A DNA stretch of 64,000 bases from NCBI RefSeq assembly GCF_006442795.2, contig NZ_CP083956.1, forward strand, positions 4,689,501-4,753,500, given 5' to 3'. The stretch comes from Mesorhizobium sp. B1-1-8 (GTDB lineage: Bacteria > Pseudomonadota > Alphaproteobacteria > Rhizobiales > Rhizobiaceae). The translations under genes were made by a program, and so were the position numbers. Under the pieces are notes generated by a model. It was not told the origin of the DNA. It ran no database searches and saw only the letters and a list, made by a program, of their open reading frames with translations. Below are positions 1 through 7,691 of the stretch, in pieces (the stretch's first letter is position 1; each line of letters starts with the position of its first letter).

Positions 1-262
1 CCTCGAAAGTCAGCGGCGTGCCGCATTCGGCGCAGAAACCGCGCCAAACGGCATTGGACGAGCGGAAGCGCTTGCGCTCGCCGCGCGTCCAGTCGAGCCT
101 GGCGTCGCGCACGGAGACCAGCGGCAGGTAGAAATTGCCGCTCGCCTTCTGGCACATGCGGCAATGGCAGACGGATGCATCGCCGAGCGCGCCCTCGACG
201 CGAAAGCGCACCGCGCCGCACTGGCAGCCGCCCGTATAGACCGGCCGGTTGTCGAGGCTCAT
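1..262 (-). CDS. GFA-family zinc protein, C-terminus cut by window edge
   Basis: The 87 visible N-terminal residues carry the cysteine pattern of the GFA (glutathione-dependent formaldehyde-activating enzyme-like) fold. GGCQCG lies near residue 13, VCHCRMCQKASG near residue 32, and FCAECGTPL closes the visible part. These cysteines bind zinc in the family. Most members have no proven substrate, so formaldehyde activation should not be assumed. The start ATG is at 262, 22 nt below the stop of the VOC gene, so it probably ends a DUF559-VOC-GFA transcript. A complete family member is about 130-150 residues; the remainder lies beyond position 1. Confidence 0.85.
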   Translation of the reverse strand, partial: MSLDNRPVYTGGCQCGAVRFRVEGALGDASVCHCRMCQKASGNFYLPLVSVRDARLDWTRGERKRFRSSNAVWRGFCAECGTPLTFE

Positions 263-284
263 GGCTTACTCCGATTCATGGGGC

Positions 285-671
285 TCATTCCGGATCATGG
301 CAGACCGCCTCTACGTTGTTGCCGTCGGGATCGAAGACGAAGGCGCCGTAATAGTTAGGATGGTAGTGCGGGCGCAGGCCAGGCCCGCCATTGTCCGTGC
401 CGCCGGCCGCAAGGGCCGCGGCATGGAAGGCGTCGACCTCGGCGCGGCTGCGCGCGGTGAAGGCGACGTGCTGACGGTCCCTCGGTTTCTCCCCGCCCGC
501 ACTCACCCAGAACACCGGCCGGTCGCGGCCATAGCCGCCGACTTTGGCGCCGCCCGTATATTCCTCCGGCACCATGTAGAGCAACGACGCGCCCAGCGGC
601 GCCATCGCCTTGTCGTAGAAGGCTTTCGAGGCGTCGAAATCGGAAACGGTGATGCCGAGATGGTCGATCAT
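285..671 (-). CDS. VOC superfamily (glyoxalase/bleomycin-resistance fold) protein
   Basis: This 128-aa protein opens with MIDHLGITVSDFDASKAFYD, the first beta-alpha-beta unit of the vicinal oxygen chelate fold. It closes with the FDPDGNNVEAVCH strand, which holds the usual metal-ligand Glu. One VOC module of normal length is present, so it would dimerise to form its site. The substrate cannot be told from sequence. Its ATG overlaps the stop of the DUF559 gene by 4 nt (ATGA), which suggests translational coupling, and the GFA gene follows after 22 nt. Confidence 0.85.
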   Translation of the reverse strand: MIDHLGITVSDFDASKAFYDKAMAPLGASLLYMVPEEYTGGAKVGGYGRDRPVFWVSAGGEKPRDRQHVAFTARSRAEVDAFHAAALAAGGTDNGGPGLRPHYHPNYYGAFVFDPDGNNVEAVCHDPE

Positions 672-1072
672 GGAGCGAGCTCCTCCCTTGCTGGTGCCGG
701 CTCTTCGGCGTTGCCCGGGCCGGCGGCGATGACGATGTGCTGGCAGACATTGTCGATATCGCGGATGACGTCGTCGTTCCAGAAGCGCAGGATGGTCCAG
801 CCTAGCGTCTCGAGCTTCGCGGTTCGCGCAGCATCGGATGACGACACCTCCGGCGAACCATGTTGCGAGCCGTCCAGCTCGACGATCAGCTTCTTGTCGG
901 GGCAGGCAAAATCGACGATGTAGCCAGCTATGGGCATCTGGCGGCGGAACGCCATTCCCATCAGCCTACGAGCACGGACCTCATTCCAAAGCTTCAATTC
1001 GGCATCTGTCATCGCCTTGCGCATCTTGCGCGCATTGCCGCGGTTGAGAAGAGACACCCGATGATGGGTCAT
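668..1072 (-). CDS. DUF559 (Vsr-like nuclease fold) protein
   Basis: The 134-aa product has the DUF559 layout: LRK-type AMTDAELKLWNEVRARRL at the N-terminus, FRRQMPIAGYIVDFACP in the middle and LIVELDGSQH after it. GWTILRFWNDDV follows near the C-terminus. The family has the restriction-endonuclease-like fold related to Vsr mismatch endonuclease, with D in IVDFAC and E-x-D in VELDG as the likely acidic site. Its cellular role is unknown. It heads the transcript that runs into the VOC and GFA genes. The start ATG at 1072 lies immediately beside the left arm of a 52-bp inverted repeat. Confidence 0.8.
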   Translation of the reverse strand: MTHHRVSLLNRGNARKMRKAMTDAELKLWNEVRARRLMGMAFRRQMPIAGYIVDFACPDKKLIVELDGSQHGSPEVSSSDAARTAKLETLGWTILRFWNDDVIRDIDNVCQHIVIAAGPGNAEEPAPAREELAP

Positions 1073-1073
1073 C

Positions 1074-1243
1074 GCGAGGCCCCCCTCTCTGTCCTGCCGG
1101 ACATCTCCCCCTCAAGGGGGGAGATCAGCAGCTTTGCCGACGGCGCCCAGTCTTCGACATTGGCGATTGGCGAAAGCCGACGCGACAGCCAATCTCCCCC
1201 CTTGAGGGGGAGATGTCCGGCAGGACAGAGAGGGGGGCCTCGC
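1074..1243. repeat. 52-bp near-perfect inverted repeat (rhizobial intergenic palindrome)
   Basis: The arms at 1074-1125 and 1192-1243 are almost exact reverse complements: GCGAGGCCCCCCTCTCTGTC on the left against GACAGAGAGGGGGGCCTCGC on the right. About 66 bp separates them. Each arm holds an inner smaller palindrome (CTCCCCCTCAAGGGGGGAG). It lies between cysS and the DUF559 gene, both on the minus strand. The layout resembles RIME-type intergenic mosaic elements of rhizobia. A related broken copy appears at 63775-63810. Confidence 0.85.
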
Positions 1244-1274
1244 TCCGACCTCTCCACGAGGAATGCATCCATCC

Positions 1275-2756
1275 TCACCGCTTTATCTCCCAGGTGGTGA
1301 TGCGCTCCCCGGTAACCGGGTCCTTGCCGTCCTTCAACTGCACGCCTTGCGCCAGGAGCTCGTCGCGGATGCGGTCGGCTTCGGCCCAGTTCTTCGCGGC
1401 GATAAAGGCGAGGCGGCGGTTTACTTCGCTTTTCACCGTATTCACGTCATCTGAACCTCGATTGTGACGTCTCAAGGTACGTGCGTAAGACCGCCAGTCG
1501 ATCCCCAACATCAACAGAGTTGCGTCGACCTCCTGATCGAACCTAAGGTCGTGCAGTATCGAGATGGCGGATGACACGTTTAGATCGTCCGATACGGCGT
1601 CGATCACTTTTGGACTGACTTCAGTCCGTGCCGGTCGTGGGACGTCGCCCCGTGGATCACCCATCATTGCGAAATCGAATGCCTTAATCTTCCCAACAAA
1701 ACGACGTAGGTTGCGTTCCGCCTCCTCCAGCCTCCTCACAGTAAAGTCGATCGGCTCACGGTAGTGCGTCATCAGCATCGCCAGGCGCAGCACCTCTCCA
1801 GGCCAGCTACGGCCGCCGAAGATTTCCATCTCCAGCAGTTCATGGATCGAATAGAAATTGCCGAGGCTCTTCGACATCTTCTGCCCTTCGACCTGCAGGA
1901 AGCCGTTGTGCATCCAGACATTGGCCATCACCTTGGTGCCGTGGGCGCAGCGCGACTGGGCGATCTCGTTCTCGTGGTGCGGGAAGATCAGGTCGAGACC
2001 GCCGCCATGGATGTCGAAGACCTCGCCGAGATAGGCTGCCGACATCGCCGAGCATTCGATGTGCCAGCCGGGCCGGCCCCTGCCCCACGGGCTTTCCCAG
2101 CCGGGCTCTTCGGGCGTGGACAGCTTCCACAGCACGAAATCGCCGGGGTTCTTCTTGTGCGCGTCGACGGCGACGCGGGCGCCGGCCTGCTGCTCGTCGA
2201 GATTGCGCTTCGACAGCTCGCCGTAGTCCGGCATCGAGGCGGTGTCGAACAGCACCTCGCCTGCCGCCACATAGGCATGACCGCGCTCGATCAGCTGCGC
2301 GATCAGCGACAGCATGTCGGCCTTGCCGTCGGCGCGCGGCGCCACGAATTCCGTCGCCCGCGGCTCGAAGGTCGGCTCCAGGCAGCCGAGGGCGGCGACA
2401 TCCTTGTGATACTGGTCGGCGGTCTTTTCGGTGACCTTGCGGATAGCGCCGTTCAGCGTGAGCTTCCCTGCCGCGATCTCGTCACCGAAATCGCGCAGCG
2501 CCCTTGCATTAATCTTGTCGTCGACATCCGTGATGTTGCGCACATACGTGACGTGCTTTTCGCCGTAGAGATGACGCAGCAAACGGAACAGCACGTCGAA
2601 GACGATCGCCGGACGCGCATTGCCGATATGGGCAAAGTCGTAGACAGTCGGGCCGCAGACATACATGCGCACATTCAGCGGATCGATCGGGATGAACCGC
2701 TCTTTCGCCCGCGTTAGCGTGTTGTGGAGGCTGAGGCCCTTCGATGCGTCAGACAT
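1275..2756 (-). CDS. cysS: Cysteinyl-tRNA synthetase
   Basis: Class I synthetase that charges tRNA-Cys in the cytosol. The 493-aa product shows [18 protein letters not shown] (HIGH-like motif and first zinc Cys), the zinc ligand WHIECSAMS, the [11 protein letters not shown] segment and KMSKSLGNF. The C-terminal anticodon-binding part ends in [15 protein letters not shown]. The ATG at 2756 is chosen over an upstream extension because GGAAGGG lies just before it and family proteins start near this point. The stretch around 1440-1790 is lower in GC and uses codons unlike the rest of the gene. Confidence 0.95.
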   Translation of the reverse strand: MSDASKGLSLHNTLTRAKERFIPIDPLNVRMYVCGPTVYDFAHIGNARPAIVFDVLFRLLRHLYGEKHVTYVRNITDVDDKINARALRDFGDEIAAGKLTLNGAIRKVTEKTADQYHKDVAALGCLEPTFEPRATEFVAPRADGKADMLSLIAQLIERGHAYVAAGEVLFDTASMPDYGELSKRNLDEQQAGARVAVDAHKKNPGDFVLWKLSTPEEPGWESPWGRGRPGWHIECSAMSAAYLGEVFDIHGGGLDLIFPHHENEIAQSRCAHGTKVMANVWMHNGFLQVEGQKMSKSLGNFYSIHELLEMEIFGGRSWPGEVLRLAMLMTHYREPIDFTVRRLEEAERNLRRFVGKIKAFDFAMMGDPRGDVPRPARTEVSPKVIDAVSDDLNVSSAISILHDLRFDQEVDATLLMLGIDWRSYARTLRRHNRGSDDVNTVKSEVNRRLAFIAAKNWAEADRIRDELLAQGVQLKDGKDPVTGERITTWEIKR

Positions 2757-3144
2757 GCGTGCCCTTCCGGTTTGGTTTGACCGGAACCAGGCTTGCACCC
2801 ACGGCGCAAACCGGACTCCAGCCTGCTGGCCGGGGCGTTTGTCCAATCTGGGGAAAGATGAGGCGAAAACGTCCGGACCAGCGCGAGGCTAGCCAATAAT
2901 GCAAATGCCACAAATGGCGAAAGACGTTTTCATGGCCGGCTTTATCGCGCCCGCCGGTGTTGCCGTCAAGTCGCCCAGCCCGGGAAAGACAGCTCCGGAT
3001 CACAGGTAAAGACAGAGCGAAACATATTATTAAACATCTCGGCACAGTGATGAAACATTCTCGGGCTAGACCGCCTGGGGTCACGATTTGGTCGGAATCG
3101 GCCAACAAAGGCAGACACGAAAGCGTTACCAGGGAAGAGATCAA
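2757..3144. other. Non-coding interval upstream of the 51-aa gene
   Basis: No convincing gene is seen. The part at about 3000-3070 is AT-richer (cluster ACATATTATTAAACAT) and may hold a promoter for the small gene at 3145. The rest shows no repeat or structured RNA that I can recognise. Confidence 0.4.
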
Positions 3145-3300
3145 ATGCCTCGAAACAAGCAGGAACAGAGCCGCGCCGCACAACCGGCGCTTGCCAGTCA
3201 CTACCGCGCGATCGGCCCGGCCGCCATCGTCGCAGCCCTTCTTCACACCGCAAAGAAGAAGAAGCCGGCACAGAAAATCGTTTCGCCGCGCGCCGCCTGA
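3145..3300 (+). CDS. Small hypothetical protein, 51 aa
   Basis: The ATG at 3145 follows a good Shine-Dalgarno (AGGGAAGAGA, 3131-3140). The product starts MPRNKQEQSRAAQ, has a short hydrophobic stretch AIGPAAIVAALLH, and then a basic tail TAKKKKPAQK. It resembles a small membrane-associated or nucleic-acid-binding peptide, but I do not recognise a family. It stands alone, 73 nt before the 3' end of the convergent SRAP gene. The case for coding rests on the ribosome site and the amphipathic-plus-basic design, so it is moderate. Confidence 0.55.
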   Translation: MPRNKQEQSRAAQPALASHYRAIGPAAIVAALLHTAKKKKPAQKIVSPRAA

Positions 3301-3327
3301 CCCCGGCACGATGGGGCGCCGGCGATG

Positions 3328-3372
3328 AGGGCGCGAATACGCGCCCTGGAATGAAGGCCTGAACAGGCTTTC
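3328..3372. terminator. Stem-loops between convergent genes
   Basis: AGGGCGCG-aata-CGCGCCCT (3328-3347) is a perfect 8-bp stem. GCCTG-aa-CAGGC follows close to the end of the SRAP gene. They could end transcription from both sides. There is no clear U-run, so a classic intrinsic terminator is not certain. Confidence 0.4.
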
Positions 3373-3373
3373 G

Positions 3374-4135
3374 CTAAAACAGCGTCATCTGGTTGTCGTC
3401 CGCGCCGGGCTTCCGGCGCCTGAACTTCCCGGGTTGCGGCCCGACGACGCCTCGCTCCTGGATCTCCGGCGCGGTGTTGGCGACCTTGTTGACGAGGTCG
3501 GAAACCGCAATCGCCTCGAAGAAATCCGGTTCGGCCGGCTTGAGCAGATCGAGCACGTCGCGCGGCTCCTGCGTGCGGCAGTCCAGCCAGCGAACGAAGT
3601 CGCGCTCATCGATCACCACGGGCATGCGGTCATGGATGTGGGCGATGCCGGCATTGGCCTCAGTGGTAAGGATGGCGCCGGTGTCCATTTCCGAACCGCC
3701 CGGCTCGGCATAGGTTTCTATCAGCCCGGCGAAAGCGACCAGCCCGCCACGCCGCGGCCGGATCCAGTAAGCCTGGCCCCTGCCGCTGCCCGACTGCTGC
3801 CATTCATAGAAGCCGGAAGCCGGCACAAGCGCGCGGCGATGGCGCATGGCGGTCTTGAACGAGGCCTTATCCAGAACGCCTTCCGAGCGGGCGTTGAACA
3901 GCAGCGGAAATTCCCGCGTGTCCTGGGCCCAGGTCGGGATCAGGCCCCAGCGCACCAACATCGCCTGGCGGTCCGGCAGGTTGGAGCCCGGCGACCGCGG
4001 CGGCCCGGCGAGCGCCATCAGCACCGGCTGCGTCGGCGCAATGTTGTAGCGGGCCGGAAACTCCTCCAACTCCGCCAAGCCGAGAAAGGCGGCGGTCTGG
4101 TCTGGCGTGGCGGTCAGGGCAAAGCGTCCGCACAT
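3374..4135 (-). CDS. SRAP-domain abasic-site processing protein (YedK/HMCES family)
   Basis: Family proteins crosslink to abasic sites in single-stranded DNA through Cys2, which must be exposed after removal of Met1. The sequence begins [13 protein letters not shown], so the ATG at 4135 is the functional start and the longer upstream frame is rejected. Other site residues are visible: YNIAPTQP (Asn), [10 protein letters not shown] (Glu) and HDRMPVVI (His). At 253 aa it is somewhat longer than YedK, with a disordered basic tail [10 protein letters not shown]. It diverges from the Nudix gene at 4254, which fits a nucleotide/DNA maintenance pairing. Confidence 0.93.
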   Translation of the reverse strand: MCGRFALTATPDQTAAFLGLAELEEFPARYNIAPTQPVLMALAGPPRSPGSNLPDRQAMLVRWGLIPTWAQDTREFPLLFNARSEGVLDKASFKTAMRHRRALVPASGFYEWQQSGSGRGQAYWIRPRRGGLVAFAGLIETYAEPGGSEMDTGAILTTEANAGIAHIHDRMPVVIDERDFVRWLDCRTQEPRDVLDLLKPAEPDFFEAIAVSDLVNKVANTAPEIQERGVVGPQPGKFRRRKPGADDNQMTLF

Positions 4136-4253
4136 GGTTCGGCTCGTCGAATTGAAGTCGTCACGAAAGTGGCGATGGAACCCGGCGGGTGCAACCGTTA
4201 ATGCTAAACGCGGCCATCGGTCCACAACAGGCTGCGAGAACACTCGACACTCC

Positions 4254-4679
4254 ATGGAGCCACGCAAGATCATCCCGGCCGTTTCCGTCGCCGTCGTGCG
4301 CGGCGATAGCGTGCTCCTGGTCAAGCGGGCGCGGCCGCCCTCGCAGGGATTCTACGCTTATCCCGGCGGCAAAGTGGAACCAGGCGAGACGCTTGCAGAG
4401 GCGGCAGCGCGCGAGCTGAAGGAAGAAACCGGGCTCGAGGCCAGCGATTACAGGCCGCTGCGCGATATCCATATCGACGGCAGCGGCGAAAACCACGCGG
4501 TCGACTATCTGCTGACGGTGTTCGGCGCCGTCTATGCCGGCGGCGAGCCCGTGGCCAGCGACGATGCCGAAACCGCGGCTTTCTATCCGCTTGCCGAAAT
4601 GGCGGCCATGCCGCTTGCGGGCGACGTGTTTTCGGTGGCCGAGGATTTGCTGGGAAATCACGGAAATGCCCGGCCATAG
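4254..4679 (+). CDS. Nudix hydrolase
   Basis: The 141-aa protein has the complete Nudix box: [20 protein letters not shown] followed by ETGL (GX5EX7REUXEEXGU pattern). The flanking strands [20 protein letters not shown] and YPGGK match the ADP-ribose pyrophosphatase/MutT class. The ATG at 4254 is selected because the domain begins directly after it. The substrate is not defined. It is divergent from the SRAP gene, with 118 bp between the start codons as a shared promoter region. Confidence 0.9.
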   Translation: MEPRKIIPAVSVAVVRGDSVLLVKRARPPSQGFYAYPGGKVEPGETLAEAAARELKEETGLEASDYRPLRDIHIDGSGENHAVDYLLTVFGAVYAGGEPVASDDAETAAFYPLAEMAAMPLAGDVFSVAEDLLGNHGNARP

Positions 4680-4753
4680 GTCCGCAGAAAATCGCCTTGC
4701 AGGCGACAAAATGTTTCGCCACAAAGCCTTGCCCTCTCCACACCAAGGCCCTG

Positions 4754-5131
4754 ATGACCCGCGCCTCACCTCTCATCGCCGCATGCCTTGCAGCCAGCAT
4801 GGCGCTGACGCCGCGGCCGACGCTCGCCGCCGAGGCGCCGTTCGAGCCGGGCCTGATGCGGCTGGCCGAGGTGCTGGGCTCGCTGCATTTCCTGCGTAAT
4901 TTGTGCGGCGAGAAAGGCGACCAGTGGCGGGTCGAGATGGAAAAGCTGCTTGAGTCGGAAAACCCTGATCCCGACCGGCGCGCCCGCTTCATCGCTTCGT
5001 TCAACCGCGGCTACCGTTCCTTCAGCGGCACCTACACGCAGTGCACGCCTTCGGCCACCGAGGCCATTGCCCGCTACATGAAGGAAGGCGAAACGCTGTC
5101 GCGCGACATCGCCTCCCGTTACGGGAACTAA
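4754..5131 (+). CDS. TIGR02301-family secreted protein
   Basis: The 125-aa product has a signal peptide (MTRASPLIAACLAASMAL, cleavage near TLAAEAP). The body carries LMRLAEVLGSLHFLRNLCG and ARFIASFNRGYRSFSGTYTQC, hallmarks of TIGR02301, a short family confined to alphaproteobacteria with unknown function. Two cysteines (LCG and TQC) could form a periplasmic disulfide. The start at 4754 gives a proper signal peptide; the upstream extension does not. It follows the Nudix gene by 74 nt on the same strand. Confidence 0.75.
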   Translation: MTRASPLIAACLAASMALTPRPTLAAEAPFEPGLMRLAEVLGSLHFLRNLCGEKGDQWRVEMEKLLESENPDPDRRARFIASFNRGYRSFSGTYTQCTPSATEAIARYMKEGETLSRDIASRYGN

Positions 5132-5470
5132 CACCGGGTTTGTCCCCAGGTTTCGCGCGGATTGGCGCCTGTGTGACGCGCCTTATTGTGTCCGGCGACG
5201 CCTTGGTGTGATCATATGTTGCACTTGTGCAACTATGTTAACGAAACGTTAGCACGCGAATGTGGAATTAACTCAAACTGAAGGTTTTGATGCCGCAGGC
5301 CGGTCTTATCGGCTAAGCTCGACATCGATTGAACGCAGCCTTGGTGACCCTGCAGATAGCGACCGCAGAAATGTCGCATTTACAAGCACTTATCTTAGGC
5401 TGGTAACGAACTGACAGGTCAAGCCCGATCCCGCCGCCGGATCGCTGCTTGCAAAAAGGTGGACATCGCA
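5132..5470. promoter_or_regulatory. Intergenic region with two short palindromes and a CtrA-like box
   Basis: The AT-rich stretch has TTGCACTTGTGCAA (5219-5232, perfect palindrome) and, 6 nt on, TAACGAAACGTTA (5239-5251). The latter also reads TTAA-N7-TTAG, one base from the CtrA consensus TTAA-N7-TTAA. These sites lie about 220 nt before the gene at 5471. No ORF or terminator is evident. Confidence 0.4.
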
Positions 5471-5728
5471 ATGGAACATGGTGTCAGCGACATCGACGCG
5501 TTGGTCAGGGAAGAAAAGCGCCTGACCGCCGTGGAAAGCCACAGCGAGGCCTGGGCGGAAGGACTGTCGGCCGGCATCGAGCCGGAGATCATTGCCGAGG
5601 CAGCGCTGGAGACCGCTTTCGGCGAGATGCTGCGTGCCAATGGCGAGACCTCGGCGCTTGCCCTGCTCGACCGCATGCGGGAAAAGGTGATCGCCGGCGC
5701 CTTCGAGCCGGAACGCGTGCGGCACTGA
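5471..5728 (+). CDS. Hypothetical protein, 85 aa
   Basis: The ATG at 5471 is preceded by AGGTGGA at a spacing of 8 nt, which is why it is preferred over the in-frame GTG at 5459. The protein is acidic and predicted helical (MEHGVSDIDALVREEKRL, IIAEAALETAFGEML, ALLDRMREKVIAG). It has no cysteine, signal peptide or membrane segment. I do not recognise a family. The even hydrophobic spacing suggests a small cytosolic helical bundle or adaptor, which is inference only. Confidence 0.65.
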   Translation: MEHGVSDIDALVREEKRLTAVESHSEAWAEGLSAGIEPEIIAEAALETAFGEMLRANGETSALALLDRMREKVIAGAFEPERVRH

Positions 5729-5821
5729 CCCCGGTTGCTTGACGGCGCGGCATCGTGCCGAGGCGCGCCTGATCGGGGCTCGCAACCCCGGCGAGACGGG
5801 CATCCGAACTGCCGGGGGATC

Positions 5822-6631
5822 ATGGAGAGGCAAGCGGTGAGATTTTCGATGTCAGGCCGGCCGCAAGTGCTGGCCCTCAGCATCCGCTTTGCCGTGTCCT
5901 GCGTCGCGGTTCCGCTGGCCCTCTGCGCAATCAGCACGCCGTCCTACGCGCTGAGCGAGATCCAGCGGGAAGACCTGCCATCGCCGGCCACACCGCCCGC
6001 AGACTCTAGCAATGCCACTCCGGGAAGTGCGGTGCCCATGCCCGAAACACCGGGCACCAAGCCGTCGGACAACAGCCAGCCGGCCGATACGGACAAAAGC
6101 CAGCCGGAAGCGCCGGCCGGAAGCGGCGGCGTCGCCAGCCCGCGCGTCGACCCGGACGCGCCGCAGCCCGGGGTCGTCTATGATCTCTCCAAGCTGCCCG
6201 AACCGGTCAGGCGCATGCAGGGCCTGATCGTCGACGCCTGCAAGAGCGGCGACATCGAGAAGCTCAGGCCGCTGATCGGCAAGGGCGATCAGATGACGCA
6301 ATTGTCGCTGGGCGACATCGACGGCGACCCGATCATCTTCCTCAAGGGGCTTTCGGGCGACGGCGACGGCCAGGAGATCCTCGCCATCCTGGAAGAGGTG
6401 CTGAGCGCCGGCTATGTCCATGTCGACACCGGCACGCCGCAGGAACTCTATGTCTGGCCGTATTTCTTCGCCCAGTCGCTCGACAAGCTCGACCCCAGAC
6501 AGCGGGTCGAGCTGTTCAAGCTGGTCACCGCAAGCGACTATGACGACATGAAGCAGTTCGGCGCCTACATCTTCTACCGCGTCGGCATCACGCCGAGCGG
6601 GCAGTGGCTATTCTTCGTCGCTGGGGATTAA
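5822..6631 (+). CDS. Secreted hypothetical protein with Pro/Ser-rich linker
   Basis: The protein of up to 269 aa starts with a long signal peptide (VLALSIRFAVSCVAVPLALC, cut near SYALSEI). A low-complexity linker rich in Pro, Ser, Asp and Ala follows (about residues 55-115), then a folded domain of about 150 aa from VVYDLSKLPEPVRRM to GQWLFFVAGD. The domain is a conserved-hypothetical type with no family I can name; the phrase ACKSGDIEKLRPLI looks like an ankyrin-like helix pair. The start could instead be the GTG at 5837, which has GAGAGG before it. Confidence 0.75.
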   Translation: MERQAVRFSMSGRPQVLALSIRFAVSCVAVPLALCAISTPSYALSEIQREDLPSPATPPADSSNATPGSAVPMPETPGTKPSDNSQPADTDKSQPEAPAGSGGVASPRVDPDAPQPGVVYDLSKLPEPVRRMQGLIVDACKSGDIEKLRPLIGKGDQMTQLSLGDIDGDPIIFLKGLSGDGDGQEILAILEEVLSAGYVHVDTGTPQELYVWPYFFAQSLDKLDPRQRVELFKLVTASDYDDMKQFGAYIFYRVGITPSGQWLFFVAGD

Positions 6632-6640
6632 ACCGGAAAT

Positions 6641-7354
6641 TCATCCCTTCTCGGCCTCCGGCCAGATGCGAGCCGCTTCCTTTCGCAACGCGGAGATGGC
6701 GCCGGTGCCCACGGCAAGGTCCATTTGCAAGGCTTCGGCTGCGTCGCGTAATTCGCCTTTATCCCGGAGCTTACCTACTACCCAGGCGACTTTCCGTTCG
6801 ATATCGGGCCCATAAGCGGTTTGCGCCTTGTCGAGGGCTTCGGCCGGGATCTGCCCATACGCCTCGACCAGCATCCCGAGATCGAAGGCATCGCGATAGG
6901 CGACTGCCCGATCTTGGCATCGATCGGCATTCGCCAGCAGCTTCTCGGCAAACATGTCTGCGGGAACGAGCGCCGGTATCCCTAAATCCTCGTCAAAATG
7001 ACCGCGCAAGTCGATGCGGCCCTCGCGAACGACTTCAAAGCGGATCGGCTGCCCTTTGAGACGAACAACGGTCCTCAAGCCATATTGATCGATCTGGAAG
7101 TCACGAACGGCTTCGATAGGCTGAGGAAAAAAGGCCCGGACGCCGCGTTCCGATGCCTGTGTTCGCAGTTCGCGATAGCCGTCGGCATCGGCGCAAAGGA
7201 AATCCAAGTCTAGTGAACGTCGATATTCGCCAAGCTTCATGACAATAGCCGTGCCGCCACCGAACCAGCATTGGGCGGAGGTTAGGAAGTCACGGTCCAT
7301 CAACTTGAGCGCTTCGGCGATGGTCCGGTGTTCTGGTTTTCTGAACTCCTTCAT
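6641..7354 (-). CDS. AbiEii/AbiGii-type nucleotidyltransferase, putative toxin
   Basis: The 237-aa product carries CWFGGGTAIVMKLGEYRRS followed by LDLDFL. This is the GG(T)A...S-x-D-x-D signature of the MNT-fold nucleotidyltransferases in the AbiEii/AbiGii (type IV toxin, DUF1814) family. The later FAEKLLANADR-x8-RDAFDL stretch is also typical. AbiEii toxins use NTPs and arrest growth or abort phage infection. No classical AbiEi antitoxin is adjacent; a 74-aa gene lies 67 nt upstream on the same strand and may serve as partner. Toxicity is inferred from family only. Confidence 0.8.
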   Translation of the reverse strand: MKEFRKPEHRTIAEALKLMDRDFLTSAQCWFGGGTAIVMKLGEYRRSLDLDFLCADADGYRELRTQASERGVRAFFPQPIEAVRDFQIDQYGLRTVVRLKGQPIRFEVVREGRIDLRGHFDEDLGIPALVPADMFAEKLLANADRCQDRAVAYRDAFDLGMLVEAYGQIPAEALDKAQTAYGPDIERKVAWVVGKLRDKGELRDAAEALQMDLAVGTGAISALRKEAARIWPEAEKG

Positions 7355-7371
7355 GATCTCTACTCGCGGTG

Positions 7372-7412
7372 TTCCTGTCCAGCGCAGCGGCCGGGGGCGT
7401 GGTGGACAGGAA
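7372..7412. promoter_or_regulatory. 10-bp perfect inverted repeat in the intergenic mRNA
   Basis: TTCCTGTCCA (7372-7381) and TGGACAGGAA (7403-7412) flank a 21-nt GC-rich loop. They lie in the 67-nt gap between the 74-aa gene and the AbiEii-type gene. On the transcript this would form a hairpin that could set the expression ratio of the two products or serve as an operator. Confidence 0.5.
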
Positions 7413-7421
7413 GGTGGGATC

Positions 7422-7646
7422 TCACGATGTGGTCAGAAGGACACCGTGGCCGAATGCGTCGGCCAGTTTCTTGATGAGCAGCTTCTCCCGCGCCGTAAGG
7501 CGCTTTTGATCGACGAAGCGCCAATTGCGTTCGTAAAGCGCAAAAGCCTCCTTTGCCGGGATCGGGCGCGCGATATCGCGGTTCCAGGCAAGCGCCTGAA
7601 GCTGGGGAAACTCTGCGGGAACAATCGGCGCGATGTTTGCGGTCAT
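7422..7646 (-). CDS. Small protein upstream of AbiEii-type gene, possible antitoxin
   Basis: The 74-aa product starts MTANIAPIVPAEFPQLQALA and contains WNRDIARPIPAKEAFALYERNW followed by RFVDQKRLTAREKLLIKKLAD. The layout is compact and helical, with no recognised DNA-binding motif. It is not the winged-helix AbiEi antitoxin. Codon use matches its neighbours, and it lies just upstream of the nucleotidyltransferase on the same strand, which is the usual antitoxin position. The antitoxin role is inference. Confidence 0.6.
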   Translation of the reverse strand: MTANIAPIVPAEFPQLQALAWNRDIARPIPAKEAFALYERNWRFVDQKRLTAREKLLIKKLADAFGHGVLLTTS

Positions 7647-7691
7647 AGCCCGCTAAACATAATGCAGAGGGCTTAAGAAATCCAACGAGGC

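Noticed and set aside
1764..2717. Long open frame (317 codons) antisense to cysS
   Set aside because: It lies entirely opposite cysS, whose motifs are complete, and its sequence is the typical Arg/Asp/Leu-rich shadow of a GC-rich gene. It has no recognisable domain.
6604..7059. Frame opposite the AbiEii-type gene (151 codons)
   Set aside because: It is opposite a gene with a full active-site pattern and lacks any motif or ribosome site.
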